Assembly (NCBI RefSeq): GCF_010993975.1
Contig: NZ_JAACZO010000001.1
Location: 124,001-188,000 of the forward strand
Direction of reading: 5' to 3'
Source of the DNA: Halomonas faecis
GTDB lineage: Bacteria; Pseudomonadota; Gammaproteobacteria; Pseudomonadales; Halomonadaceae
Length of the DNA stretch: 64,000 nucleotides
Part shown: piece after piece, positions 19,465 through 30,529 of the stretch
Layout of the letters: the number at the start of each line of letters is the position of its first letter
Numbering within the stretch: the first letter of the stretch is position 1
The notes under the pieces: generated by a model
The model's database searches: none
Told to the model about the DNA's origin: nothing
The model's input: the letters and a program-made list of their open reading frames with translations, nothing else
Translations under genes and position numbers: made by a program

Positions 19465-20475
19465 ATGATTGCGACACGCCGACTCACCCGAATCGCCGCT
19501 GCACTGGCCGGTGCCGCCGTGCTCACCACGGCACTCTCCGCCCAGGCGCGCGAACTCTCCGTTTCCACCGTGCTGCCCGATGCCTTTCCCTGGGGGCAGG
19601 CGGCCGAGAAGTGGGCCGAACTGGTCGAAGAACGCACCGAGGGGCGCCTGACGCTGCGCGTCTACCCCAACTCCCAACTGGTCAACGGCGACCAGACCCG
19701 GGAATTCTCCGCCATGCGATCCGGGCTGATCGATGCGGCCGTGGGGTCGACCATCAACTGGTCGCCCCAGGTACCACAGCTCAACCTCTTCTCGCTGCCC
19801 TTCTTCATGCCCGACGTTGAGGCCGTGGATGCCGTGACCGGCGGCGAAGCCGGCGAGATGGTCTTCGAGGCCATCGAGTCGCGAGGGGTGGTGCCGCTGG
19901 CCTGGGGCGAGAACGGTTTCCGCCAGCTCTCCAATTCCCAAGGGCCCATCGACGAGCCGGCTGATCTCGAGGGGTTGAAGATCCGCGTGGTGGGGTCGCC
20001 GCTGTTCCAGGATACCTTCACGGCGCTGGGCGCCGACCCCACTCAGATGAGCTGGGCCGACGCCAAGCCGGCGTTGACCACCGGCGCCGTGGATGGCCAG
20101 GAAAACCCGCTGTCGGTGTTCGACGTGGCGCGCATCGATCAGGTGGGCCAGGAGTACCTGACGCTGTGGAACTACATGAACGATCCCTTGGTGTTTGCCG
20201 TCAACCAGCAGGTGTGGGACAGCCTTTCCGAGGAAGACCGCAGCGTGCTGCGCGAGACTGCCGTCGAGGCCGGTGAGTGGGAGATCGCCATGACTCGCGA
20301 GGAGGAGAGCGAACGCCTGGCCGCCATTCAAGAGCGTGGCGTGGAGGTCACCGAGCTCACCGAGGCGCAGCATCAGGCCTTCGTCGAGGCGACCGCCAGC
20401 GTTCATGAGGAGTGGACCTCGCGCATCGGCGAGGAGCTCGTCGACACTGCCCGTGAGGCCATCGAGGCGCGCTGA
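19465..20475 (+). CDS. TRAP transporter solute-binding protein (DctP family)
   Basis: A 336-residue periplasmic binding protein. A signal peptide of about 28 residues ends at LSAQA-RELS. The mature protein has the DctP pattern: KWAELVEERTEGRLTLRVYPNSQL, PADLEGLKIRVVGSPLFQDTFTALGA with the conserved Arg for a carboxylate, and VDGQENPLSVFD. It begins a three-gene unit with DctQ- and DctM-type genes. A C4-dicarboxylate or sugar acid is likely, but the exact ligand cannot be told. Confidence 0.9.
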   Translation: MIATRRLTRIAAALAGAAVLTTALSAQARELSVSTVLPDAFPWGQAAEKWAELVEERTEGRLTLRVYPNSQLVNGDQTREFSAMRSGLIDAAVGSTINWSPQVPQLNLFSLPFFMPDVEAVDAVTGGEAGEMVFEAIESRGVVPLAWGENGFRQLSNSQGPIDEPADLEGLKIRVVGSPLFQDTFTALGADPTQMSWADAKPALTTGAVDGQENPLSVFDVARIDQVGQEYLTLWNYMNDPLVFAVNQQVWDSLSEEDRSVLRETAVEAGEWEIAMTREEESERLAAIQERGVEVTELTEAQHQAFVEATASVHEEWTSRIGEELVDTAREAIEAR

Positions 20476-20481
20476 TCCCTC

Positions 20482-20961
20482 ATGAAACCGTCTCCCGATG
20501 CGCGCCCGGAGCGCTGGCTAGGCGCCCTGGCGCTGGTGGTCATTGCGCTGATCAGCCTGGGTAACGTGATCACCCGCTATCTCACCGGGGGCTCCTTCGC
20601 CTTTACCGAAGAGCTCTCGGTATTCCTGCTGGTGGTGCTCACCTTTGCCGGCGCTGCCGTGGCACTGCGTCGCAATGGGCATATCCGCATTGGCTTGCTG
20701 GAACGCGCTCTGCCAGGCGCGCCACGCCGGGCCCTGATCCTGTTCCAAGGGCTGTGCGGCGTTGCGGTGCTGGGCCTGATCACCTGGTTCGGAGCGCGCA
20801 TGGCGTGGCAGGAGTACCAGTGGGAAACGCTGTCGCCGGGGCTGGGGGTGCCGCAGTGGTGGTACCTGGTGTGGCTGCCGCTGCTCTCGGCGGTGATGCT
20901 GGTGCGCCAGGTTCAGCAGACCCGCGAGCGCCTGATGGGGAGGCTCGAGGATGAGCCCTGA
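20482..20961 (+). CDS. TRAP transporter small permease (DctQ type)
   Basis: A 159-residue membrane protein with four hydrophobic helices (about residues 13-32, 43-61, 84-104 and 121-142). The family pattern FTEELSVFLLVVLTFAGAAVALRRNGHIRI is clear. It lies six bases after the binding-protein gene and overlaps the large permease gene by eleven bases. Confidence 0.9.
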   Translation: MKPSPDARPERWLGALALVVIALISLGNVITRYLTGGSFAFTEELSVFLLVVLTFAGAAVALRRNGHIRIGLLERALPGAPRRALILFQGLCGVAVLGLITWFGARMAWQEYQWETLSPGLGVPQWWYLVWLPLLSAVMLVRQVQQTRERLMGRLEDEP

Positions 20962-22255
20962 CCTGTGGATGCTGCTGGCCTTCGCCGGTCTGCTGATCGC
21001 CGGCGTGCCGGTGGCCTTCTCGCTGGCGCTGGCGGGAGCCGTGGGCATTTTGACCGGGTTGTCGCCGGCGATGCTCGCCACTCTGGGAACCAATACCTAT
21101 AACAGCATCGCCAAGTACCCGCTGATCGCCATTCCGCTGTTCATCATGACCGGATTGATCTTCGAGCGCGCCGGGGTGGCCGCGCGGCTGGTGCGCTTCG
21201 CCCAGGCGCTGATCGGCCCGCGACACGGGGGGCTCGCCCTGGTGGCGGTGCTGGTGTGCATGATCATGGGCGGCATGAGCGGCTCCGGGCCGGCGGATGC
21301 CGCCGCGGTGGCCATGGTGATGCTGCCCAGCATGACTCGGGCCGGCTACCCGAGGCCTTTCTCGGCGACGCTGATCGCTGCCTCGGCTTCCACGGCCATT
21401 CTGATACCGCCCTCGGTGGCATTGATTCTCTACTCCATCGTGGTGCCGGGGGTCGACTTGCGGGCCTTGTTCGCTGCGGGGCTCTTTCCCGGCGTATTGG
21501 CCGGCCTGGCGCTGCTGGTGCCGGCGTTGCTGGTGTCGAAGCGCTACGGATGGGAGGGCGGCACGCCGGTGGAGGGTGCCGAACGCCTCGAGGTAGGAGC
21601 GACCTTCAAGCAGGCATTGCCGGCGCTGTTCGCGCCGGTGCTGATACTCGGCGGGCTGCGCTCGGGGCTCTTCACGCCCACCGAAGCGGCGGTGGTGGCA
21701 GTGGCGTACGGGGCCCTGGTGGGGCTCTTTCTCACTCGCGAGCTCAGCTTGCGCGACCTTTGGGAGCTGTTCGGCGAGGCGGCGGTGATCTCCGGGGTGG
21801 TGATGCTGATCATCACCCTGGCCGGAATCTTCGCCTGGGCCGGCACCATGCTCGGCACCTTCCGTCATCTGGCTGAGTGGATCATCGCTCTCACCGACAA
21901 TGGCACCCTTTTGCTGGTGTTGATCATGCTCGCGGTGCTGGCCGCCGGGATGGTGCTCGATGCCATCTCCATCTACCTGATCATGATGCCGATCCTGATT
22001 CCGGTGATGCAGCACTTCGCTTGGAACCCGGTGTGGTTCGGCATCTTGCTGGCGATGAATATTGCCATCGGGCAGTTCACACCGCCGGTGGCGGTCAACC
22101 TGATGGTGACCACCGAAGTGGCGAAGATTCGCCTCGAGCAGACGCTGGGCTGGGCGCTGCTCTTCGTGGTGGCCATGGCCTCGGCCTTGGCGGTGGTGGC
22201 CATCTTTCCGGAAATCGCTCTGTGGTTGCCCAGGGTGCTCGGCTACAACGTTTAG
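20951..22255 (+). CDS. TRAP transporter large permease (DctM type)
   Basis: A 434-residue inner-membrane protein with about twelve helices. Typical motifs: AFAGLLIAGVPVAFSLALAG, LIAIPLFIMTGLIFERAG, MGGMSGSGPADAAAVAMVM, SASTAILIPPSVALILYS and the C-terminal FTPPVAVNLMVT. It completes a DctPQM-type sodium-driven importer. A tandem heptamer array starts five bases after its stop. Confidence 0.93.
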   Translation: MSPDLWMLLAFAGLLIAGVPVAFSLALAGAVGILTGLSPAMLATLGTNTYNSIAKYPLIAIPLFIMTGLIFERAGVAARLVRFAQALIGPRHGGLALVAVLVCMIMGGMSGSGPADAAAVAMVMLPSMTRAGYPRPFSATLIAASASTAILIPPSVALILYSIVVPGVDLRALFAAGLFPGVLAGLALLVPALLVSKRYGWEGGTPVEGAERLEVGATFKQALPALFAPVLILGGLRSGLFTPTEAAVVAVAYGALVGLFLTRELSLRDLWELFGEAAVISGVVMLIITLAGIFAWAGTMLGTFRHLAEWIIALTDNGTLLLVLIMLAVLAAGMVLDAISIYLIMMPILIPVMQHFAWNPVWFGILLAMNIAIGQFTPPVAVNLMVTTEVAKIRLEQTLGWALLFVVAMASALAVVAIFPEIALWLPRVLGYNV

Positions 22256-22260
22256 ACTGG

Positions 22261-22337
22261 CTGCGGGCTACGGGCTACGGGCTACGGGCTACGGGCTACG
22301 GGCTACGGGCTACGGGCTACGGGCTACGGGCTGCGGG
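22261..22337. repeat. Tandem array of eleven 7-base units
   Basis: Eleven uninterrupted heptamers: nine identical CTACGGG units flanked at each end by CTGCGGG. The array abuts a 14-base palindrome CGGGCTCGAGCCCG (22334-22347). It fills the gap between the converging dctM and macrodomain genes. Perfect repetition suggests recent slippage and probable length variation between strains. Confidence 0.95.
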
Positions 22338-22353
22338 CTCGAGCCCGTGGCTG

Positions 22354-22887
22354 TTAGGTTCTGGGCTTGAGGCTTTCCAGGGTGTGCTGAAAGAGGTCAT
22401 GGCTGGCGGCATCGAAGAGAACGAAGCGCACCCGCTCGACGTGCGGGCAGGTCGGTAGCGTCTGGACCACCGTGGCCAGCGCAATGCGTGCGGCTTCCGC
22501 CGCGGGATAGCCGAAAGCGCCGGCAGAAAGAGCCGGAAAGCCGAGGCAACGTATCTCATGGGTTTCGGCCAGTTCGAGGGCATGGCGGTAGCAGGCGGCC
22601 AGCAGTTCGTCGGCCGGTTCGTCGACGCCGTAGACCGGACCCAGGCAGTGGATCACGTAGCGATTGGGCAGCTCGAAGCCCTCGGTGAGTACCGCCTGGC
22701 CGGGCTTGATGGGGGCCAGAGGGCGGCAGGCGCGATCGAGCTCGGGGCCCGCGGCACGATGCAGCGCGCCGGCAACGCCGCCGCCGGGGCGTAGTTCCGC
22801 ATTGGCGGCATTGATCACGGCTTCCAGGTCCGGCTGATTGGCGATATCGCCTTGTCGGCATTCAATGCGCGCATTCAGGTCCGGCAT
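22354..22887 (-). CDS. Macrodomain protein, O-acetyl-ADP-ribose deacetylase type
   Basis: A 177-residue single macrodomain. ADP-ribose-binding motifs are visible: VINAANAELRPGGGVAGALHRAAGP near residues 23-47, YVIHCLGPVYG near 77, and CLGFPALSAGAFGYP near 112. The second Asn of NAAN and the Gly-rich loop correspond to the catalytic site of YmdB-like (MacroD) hydrolases, which remove ADP-ribose or deacetylate O-acetyl-ADP-ribose. It is monocistronic, with no ADP-ribosyltransferase next to it. Confidence 0.88.
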   Translation of the reverse strand: MPDLNARIECRQGDIANQPDLEAVINAANAELRPGGGVAGALHRAAGPELDRACRPLAPIKPGQAVLTEGFELPNRYVIHCLGPVYGVDEPADELLAACYRHALELAETHEIRCLGFPALSAGAFGYPAAEAARIALATVVQTLPTCPHVERVRFVLFDAASHDLFQHTLESLKPRT

Positions 22888-23062
22888 GCGTCTTCCTCGT
22901 CTTCTGGCAACTGGCTGAATTCAGTGTGGTCTTGCTCGGTTCACCCTTCAAGGTCGACCTTGCCGCGACAGGATGGCGCGCCCCTATGGCGGTGATCCTC
23001 CCGTCCGGTATAATTGAATTTTCGTTATAAGCTCATTCTGTTTGCGACTTTGGGAGAGGTCG

Positions 23063-23296
23063 ATGATCCCTGCGCGCTTCGCTCCGCTGCTCTTTTCCGT
23101 GCTGATGTCGATCTACATGGTCACTCTGATGACCCTAGTGATCACCTGGGTCAATACTGGCCTGGGAGACGGGTTCTTGGGTCGCTGGTGGCGTGCTTTC
23201 TATATCGCCTGGCCGGTGGCCTTTGCGCTGATCTGGATCGGCGCGCCACGCCTGCAGCGGCTGGTCGGCAAGCTGGTTCGACGGCCTGAGTCATGA
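23063..23296 (+). CDS. DUF2798 small membrane protein
   Basis: A 77-residue protein with two hydrophobic helices (about 5-27 and 43-62) and the DUF2798 pattern MIPARFAPLLFSVLMSIYMV and WWRAFYIAWPVAFALI. ATG 23063 is preferred because GGGAGAGG lies just upstream; an ATG at 23042 would add seven residues. Function is unknown. Confidence 0.75.
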   Translation: MIPARFAPLLFSVLMSIYMVTLMTLVITWVNTGLGDGFLGRWWRAFYIAWPVAFALIWIGAPRLQRLVGKLVRRPES

Positions 23297-23511
23297 GAGA
23301 CGGATAACGGTTGGATTGTTGCAGTTGCTGTCGCTATGCGTGACATTCGTTGCAAATCGCTGCAGAAGCTTGCAACTAGCACGCCAAGCCAGTACCAATA
23401 GTCACCCCCGAAAAGACCACGGCTTATCGAGTGCTGATCCGGCGACTCGGTCGTGGGTGTCGTCATGCTGTCGGCACTCGCGGCATGCCGTGTCAGTAGC
23501 TAGGAGGTGGC

Positions 23512-24900
23512 ATGAACCAGCGTGTGAACATCGATCTTGGCGACCCGCACGCCGAGGCCTTCGAGGCCCGTCAGTTCAAGGTCTATACCCATCGCCAGCT
23601 CGACAAGATCGAGGCGATCCAGAACCTGCCCGAAGACCTGCGCTTCGACATGCGGGTGGTCAGCCAGGTGCTGCCGTTTCGCGTCAACGAATACGTGATC
23701 GACGAGCTGATCGATTGGGACAACATCCCCGAGGATCCGGTCTTCCAGCTCACCTTTCCGCAGCGTGGCATGCTGCGCCCCGAGCACTTCGACACGGTCG
23801 CTGACATGATGCGCCGCGAGGCGTCCGCGGCCGAGATGAAGCCGGTGATCGAGCGCATTCGCTCCGAGCTCAATCCTCATCCGGCTGGGCAGATGGACCT
23901 CAACCTGCCGTTGCTCGATGGCGAGCCGCTGTCCGGCATGCAGCACAAGTATCGCGAGACGGTGCTCTTTTTCCCCAGCCAGGGCCAAGTGTGTCACAGC
24001 TACTGCACCTTCTGCTTCCGCTGGGCGCAGTTCGTCGGCGACAAGGAGCTGAAGTTCGCCTCTAGCGAGGCCGACTCCCTGCACCGCTATCTCGCCGAGC
24101 ACACCGAGGTCACGGACTTGCTGATGACCGGCGGCGACCCCATGGTGATGAAGGCCAAGCATCTGCGTCAGTACCTGGAGGGGCTGATGGCGCCAGAGCT
24201 GGACCATGTCCAGGACATCCGCATCGGCACCAAGAGCCTGACCTTCTGGCCCTACCGCTTCGTCACCGACCCGGATGCCGAGGATATCCTCGCGCTGTTC
24301 CGCGAGCTGACCGCGGCCGGCAAGCACGTGGCCTTCATGGCGCACTTCAACCACTGGAAGGAGATGGATACCCCCATCTGCCGCGAGGCGATCCGCCGCA
24401 TCCGTGCCACCGGGGCCGAGATCCGCACCCAGGCGCCTTTGCTCCGCCACATCAACGACGATGCCGACCAGTGGGCGAAGATGTGGACCACTCAGGTGCG
24501 CCTGGGGATGATCCCGTATTACCTGTTCGTCGAGCGCGATACCGGCGCCCGCCACTACTTCGAAGTGCCGCTGGTGCGGGCCTGGGAGATCTACCGCGAG
24601 GCGATCAAGACGGTGCCGGGCCTGGCGCGGACGGCTCGTGGACCCTCCATGTCCGCCGATCCCGGCAAGGTGGAGATCCAGGGGGTCACCGAGATCCAGG
24701 GCGAGAAGGTCTTCGTGCTGCGTTTCATCCAGGGGCGCGACAACGACTGGGTGCAGCGGCCGTTCTTCGCCAAGTACGATGAGCAAGCCACCTGGCTCAA
24801 CCATCTGGAGCCGGCGCTGGGCGAGAGCGAGTTCTTCTACGAGGCCGAGTTCGCCGCCATGAAGGACGCGAAGCAGGCGCTGATCATGAAGGCATCGTGA
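23512..24900 (+). CDS. KamA-family radical SAM protein (lysine 2,3-aminomutase-like)
   Basis: A 462-residue protein with the radical SAM cluster motif CX3CX2C at Cys161, Cys165 and Cys168 (CHSYCTFC). The barrel motifs VTDLLMTGGDPMVM, the HFNHWKEM strand and ATGAEIRTQAPLLRHIND match aminomutases of the KamA type, which use 4Fe-4S, SAM and PLP. A possible PLP lysine is Lys386 in SADPGKVEIQG. The canonical Arg-rich stretch after the third Cys (CRHCTRRR in lysine 2,3-aminomutase) is replaced by FRWAQFVG, so a different substrate is likely. A strong TAGGAGGTGG site precedes ATG 23512. Beta-lysine synthesis is possible but unproven. Confidence 0.72.
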   Translation: MNQRVNIDLGDPHAEAFEARQFKVYTHRQLDKIEAIQNLPEDLRFDMRVVSQVLPFRVNEYVIDELIDWDNIPEDPVFQLTFPQRGMLRPEHFDTVADMMRREASAAEMKPVIERIRSELNPHPAGQMDLNLPLLDGEPLSGMQHKYRETVLFFPSQGQVCHSYCTFCFRWAQFVGDKELKFASSEADSLHRYLAEHTEVTDLLMTGGDPMVMKAKHLRQYLEGLMAPELDHVQDIRIGTKSLTFWPYRFVTDPDAEDILALFRELTAAGKHVAFMAHFNHWKEMDTPICREAIRRIRATGAEIRTQAPLLRHINDDADQWAKMWTTQVRLGMIPYYLFVERDTGARHYFEVPLVRAWEIYREAIKTVPGLARTARGPSMSADPGKVEIQGVTEIQGEKVFVLRFIQGRDNDWVQRPFFAKYDEQATWLNHLEPALGESEFFYEAEFAAMKDAKQALIMKAS

Positions 24901-24924
24901 GCCGATAGCGATGGCACGGCATTG

Positions 24925-24960
24925 GCGGGCTTTCCGTTGTGGGGTAGCGGGAAGCCCGCT
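24925..24960 (+). terminator. Hairpin downstream of the KamA-like gene
   Basis: GCGGGCTTTCC (24925-24935) pairs with GGGAAGCCCGC (24949-24959), one G-T pair included, 24 bases after the stop codon. There is no T run, so termination strength is uncertain. Confidence 0.55.
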
Positions 24961-25198
24961 TGCGTTGTGAGGCGAAATCTCTCAGCGACGCGCCGAAGGC
25001 GGCCTAAAATTAACGCACACTAAACGTTTGGCGCGGCTAGAATCAGGGGTGTTGAAAAATCCCTCATCAAGCAGGCGTTTTTTTCGCTAAAGTAGTCAGG
25101 AGCGGTGGAAGCCGTTGCCAGCAAGCACTCGGCTGAAGCGGGTTTCCATCGTCGACTCGTGCAATGTTTGATTGCCCAACGATACAAGAGGTGTGTTC

Positions 25199-26182
25199 AT
25201 GAAACGCCACGCATTCACTGCGGCCGCTTTCTCCGGCGCTCTGCTGGGAGCTGCCATGGTCTCGGCCCCGGCCGTCGCCCAGGAAGAGAACTTCATCACC
25301 ATCGGTACCGGTGGCCAGACCGGCGTCTATTACGTCGTCGGCCAGTCGGTCTGCCGCATGGTCAATCGCGGCAGCGACGATCACAACATTCGCTGTAATG
25401 CACCCTCGACCGGTGGCTCCGTGGCCAACGTCAACGGCATGAAGAGCGGTGATCTGGACATGGGCGTCGTGCAGTCCGACGTGCAGTACCGTGCTTACCA
25501 TGGCGAAGCCAACTTCGAGGACGACGGTGCCTGGGAAGACATGCGCGCCGTGTTCACCATGCACGGAGAGCCGCTGACCGTGGTGGCGCGTGCCGATTCC
25601 GGCATCGAGCACTTCACCGATTTTCCGGGCAAGCGCGTGAATATCGGCAACCCGGGGTCTGGCCAGCGCAACACCATGGAAGTGGTGATGGAGGCCATGG
25701 GCTGGGATGAGGACACCTTCGCCCTGGCTTCGGAGCTCGACGCGGCCGAACAGGCGGCAGCCTTGGCCGACAACAACGTCGACGCCATGGTCTACGTGGT
25801 GGGTCACCCCAATGGCTCCATCCAGGAGGCCACCACCACCGTCGAAGCCAACCTCATCCCGGTGACCGGGCCCGAAATCGACGAGCTGATCGAGACCTAT
25901 CCCTACTATACCAAGTCGGTGATACCCGGCGGTCTTTACCGTGGTAACGACGAAGACGTCGAAACCTTCGGGGTGGCGGCAACGTTCGTGACCCATGCTG
26001 GCATCGACGACGAGGTCGTCTATCAGACCGTCAAGGCGGTATTCGATAACTTCGATCGCTACAAGCGTCTGCACCCAGCCTTCGAGAACCTCGAGCCCGA
26101 GGACATGATCTCCGGTGGCCTGACGGCACCACTGCATGACGGTGCGGCTCGCTACTATCGTGAGCAGGGCTGGATCGAGTGA
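25199..26182 (+). CDS. TAXI-family TRAP transporter binding protein
   Basis: A 327-residue periplasmic protein. A signal peptide of about 28 residues (AAFSGALLGAAMVSAPAVAQ) leads into ENFITIGTGGQTGVYYVVGQSVCRMV, the hallmark of TAXI proteins. Further motifs: STGGSVANVNGMKSGDLDMGVVQSD and VNIGNPGSGQRNTMEVVMEA. ATG 25199 is chosen for its AGAGGTG site and its signal-peptide start. It is separated from its permease by a strong hairpin at 26226, which probably keeps it in excess. The ligand may be glutamate, another amino acid or a carboxylate. Confidence 0.9.
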   Translation: MKRHAFTAAAFSGALLGAAMVSAPAVAQEENFITIGTGGQTGVYYVVGQSVCRMVNRGSDDHNIRCNAPSTGGSVANVNGMKSGDLDMGVVQSDVQYRAYHGEANFEDDGAWEDMRAVFTMHGEPLTVVARADSGIEHFTDFPGKRVNIGNPGSGQRNTMEVVMEAMGWDEDTFALASELDAAEQAAALADNNVDAMVYVVGHPNGSIQEATTTVEANLIPVTGPEIDELIETYPYYTKSVIPGGLYRGNDEDVETFGVAATFVTHAGIDDEVVYQTVKAVFDNFDRYKRLHPAFENLEPEDMISGGLTAPLHDGAARYYREQGWIE

Positions 26183-26225
26183 TGTCAGTGCAAGGTCGCT
26201 GACGGTCCTTGCCCCTGTTGAGTTG

Positions 26226-26258
26226 GATGCGCGGACCCTTCTGGAGGGTCCGCGCATC
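26226..26258 (+). terminator. Intercistronic hairpin between TAXI protein and permease genes
   Basis: A perfect 14-base-pair stem GATGCGCGGACCCT / AGGGTCCGCGCATC around a TCTGG loop. No T run follows, so it more likely stabilises the upstream message or partly terminates transcription than ends the operon. Confidence 0.7.
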
Positions 26259-26347
26259 TGCTTGGTAGGGAATGCGACAGGTAAGGTTGCCGAGGCTGAG
26301 AGGCAGTCGGAAGCGGTCGTCCCAACGAGAGTGCAGGATTACAACCG

Positions 26348-28954
<2,607 letters not shown>

Positions 28955-28968
28955 CGGAGGCGATGACC

Positions 28969-29397
28969 ATGTACCACAAGATCGTATTGCCGGTGGATCT
29001 CAACGAAGAGAGCTCCTGGCACAAGGCGCTGCCCACCGCGGTTACGCTGTGCCGTACCTTCGGTGCTTCGCTGCACGTGGTGACTGTGCTGCCGGATTTT
29101 CGCATGCCGCTGGTGGGCTCCTACTTTCCTAGCGGTTTTGCCAAGAAGGCGCACGAGGCGGTTTCCGAGGCGCAGCATCAGTTCATTGCCGAGCACGTGC
29201 CGGAAGACGTCCAGGTGCAGAGCGTGATCGTCGATGGCTCGCCCTGGGAGTCGATCATCAAGGTCGCCAAGAAGATCGATGCCGACCTGATCGTCATGGC
29301 GTCTCACAACAAGCGCAAGTTCGCCGACTACGTGCTCGGCCCCAATGCTGAGCATGTGGTGCACCATTCCAAGATATCGGTGATGATCGTGCGCTGA
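28969..29397 (+). CDS. Universal stress protein UspA family
   Basis: A 142-residue single-domain UspA protein: MYHKIVLPVDLNEESS at the start and the ATP-binding pattern VMASHNKRKFADYVLGPNAEHVVHHSKISVMIVR at the end, here in the G-x-N/x-H form rather than perfect G-2x-G-9x-G(S/T). ATG 28969 is preferred because GGAGG (28956-28960) is eight bases upstream; ATGs at 28951 and 28963 are possible. A UspA protein also accompanies the H. elongata ectoine TRAP transporter (TeaD), where it modulates transport, and a similar role is likely here. Confidence 0.88.
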   Translation: MYHKIVLPVDLNEESSWHKALPTAVTLCRTFGASLHVVTVLPDFRMPLVGSYFPSGFAKKAHEAVSEAQHQFIAEHVPEDVQVQSVIVDGSPWESIIKVAKKIDADLIVMASHNKRKFADYVLGPNAEHVVHHSKISVMIVR

Positions 29398-29433
29398 TGC
29401 CCCGTGCCGGTCAGGGCTGGCCACCCGTTGCGA

Positions 29434-29460
29434 CGCCCGCGCCTACCGTTGGTGCGGGCG
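29434..29460 (+). terminator. Hairpin ending the TAXI-TRAP operon
   Basis: CGCCCGCGCC (29434-29443) pairs with GGTGCGGGCG (29451-29460), including one G-T pair, around TACCGTT. It lies 37 bases after the uspA stop and has no clear T run. Confidence 0.55.
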
Positions 29461-29605
29461 CCGTCATATCCACGCTGCCTGTCGGCAGACTTGCTCCAGG
29501 TCAACTACAGTAGTAATGCATGAAGAGAACAAGACGTTGTCCGGCCGCCTGGCGGGAATGACGCTCTCCTTCGTCCCCTCCCAAGACGAAATACGGGGTA
29601 TGCCA

Positions 29606-30421
29606 ATGAACGCAACGACACGCTCCTCTCGCCAGTCTGCGGTTCCTACCGTGCGGATCACCATCAACCCGATCGGCATGGACAGGCCACGCGCCTGGCT
29701 GGCGGCCGGCTTCGAGGATTTCCGGCAGGCCACGGCGGTGAGCCTGGCCTATGGCATGTTCTGGGTCGGGTTGAGCATAGCGGTCACCGTCGGCGCCATC
29801 ACTCTCGGCCTATGGCATTGGTTGCTGCCCATGGTCGCCGGCTTCATGTTCGTGGGGCCTCTGGTGGCGGTGGGCTCCTACGGCATCAGTCGTGCGCTGG
29901 AGGCCAACCGTGCCCCTCATCTGGGCGATGCCTTCAACGCTTGGCGGCCCCATGCGGGCCAGCTGGCGATGATGGGCGTGATGATGATGATCTTCTTCCT
30001 GGCGTGGATTCGTGTTGCCACACTGTTGTTTGCGCTCTTCTTCGGCTTCGAGGCGCCCGACCCGACCAATCTCTACGCCGCCTTGCTCACGTCTCCCGAA
30101 GGGCTGGGCATGATCGCCGTCGGCAGTGCCGTGGGTGCCGTACTGGCCTTCGGTGCCTTCGCGATCAGCGTGGTGGCCATCCCGACCCTGATGGATCAGG
30201 ATCTCACCTTCATGGAAGGTATCGAGGCCAGCGTGCGCGCCGTGGCGCGCAATTTCCGGCCCATGCTGCTGTGGGCGGCGATTCTCACCGGGTGCGTACT
30301 GGTGGGTGTGTTGACCTTTTACATCGGGCTGGCGCTCATCCTGCCGGTGCTGGGGCATGCCAGCTGGCATGCCTATGAGGATCTGGTGCGCTGCGAACCC
30401 GTGGACAATGCGACTGTCTGA
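29606..30421 (+). CDS. DUF2189 multi-spanning membrane protein
   Basis: A 271-residue inner-membrane protein with about six helices after a 50-residue soluble start. DUF2189 marks: VSLAYGMFWVGLSIAV, LVAVGSYGISRALEANR, FLAWIRVATLLFALFFG and the C-terminal GHASWHAYEDLVR. Function is unknown; the family is sometimes annotated as a putative cytochrome c oxidase-associated integral membrane protein. The start is uncertain among 29516, 29600 and 29606; the last is placed best relative to the CGGGG stretch upstream. Confidence 0.75.
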   Translation: MNATTRSSRQSAVPTVRITINPIGMDRPRAWLAAGFEDFRQATAVSLAYGMFWVGLSIAVTVGAITLGLWHWLLPMVAGFMFVGPLVAVGSYGISRALEANRAPHLGDAFNAWRPHAGQLAMMGVMMMIFFLAWIRVATLLFALFFGFEAPDPTNLYAALLTSPEGLGMIAVGSAVGAVLAFGAFAISVVAIPTLMDQDLTFMEGIEASVRAVARNFRPMLLWAAILTGCVLVGVLTFYIGLALILPVLGHASWHAYEDLVRCEPVDNATV

Positions 30422-30529
30422 TGTCGTTGGTGTCGGGCAGGGCGCTTACCAAGAAAGACCCTGCCTGACCTTTTCCGGCCGATCGCGTACCCTTGGCGGC
30501 AGACTCCGTTAGCCACCGGAATTGCCGCC

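Noticed and set aside
22261..22337. Heptamer array considered as a CRISPR
   Set aside because: Units are 7 bases with no spacers; a CRISPR needs longer repeats separated by unique spacers, and there are no cas genes.
21877..22458. Open frame crossing the end of dctM and the heptamer array, with a repeated peptide
   Set aside because: It is out of frame with dctM, has no ribosome site, and its repetitive part is produced by the array.
25038..25043. TAGAAT as a -10 box for the TAXI transporter gene
   Set aside because: No acceptable -35 element lies 16-18 bases upstream, so I did not list a promoter.
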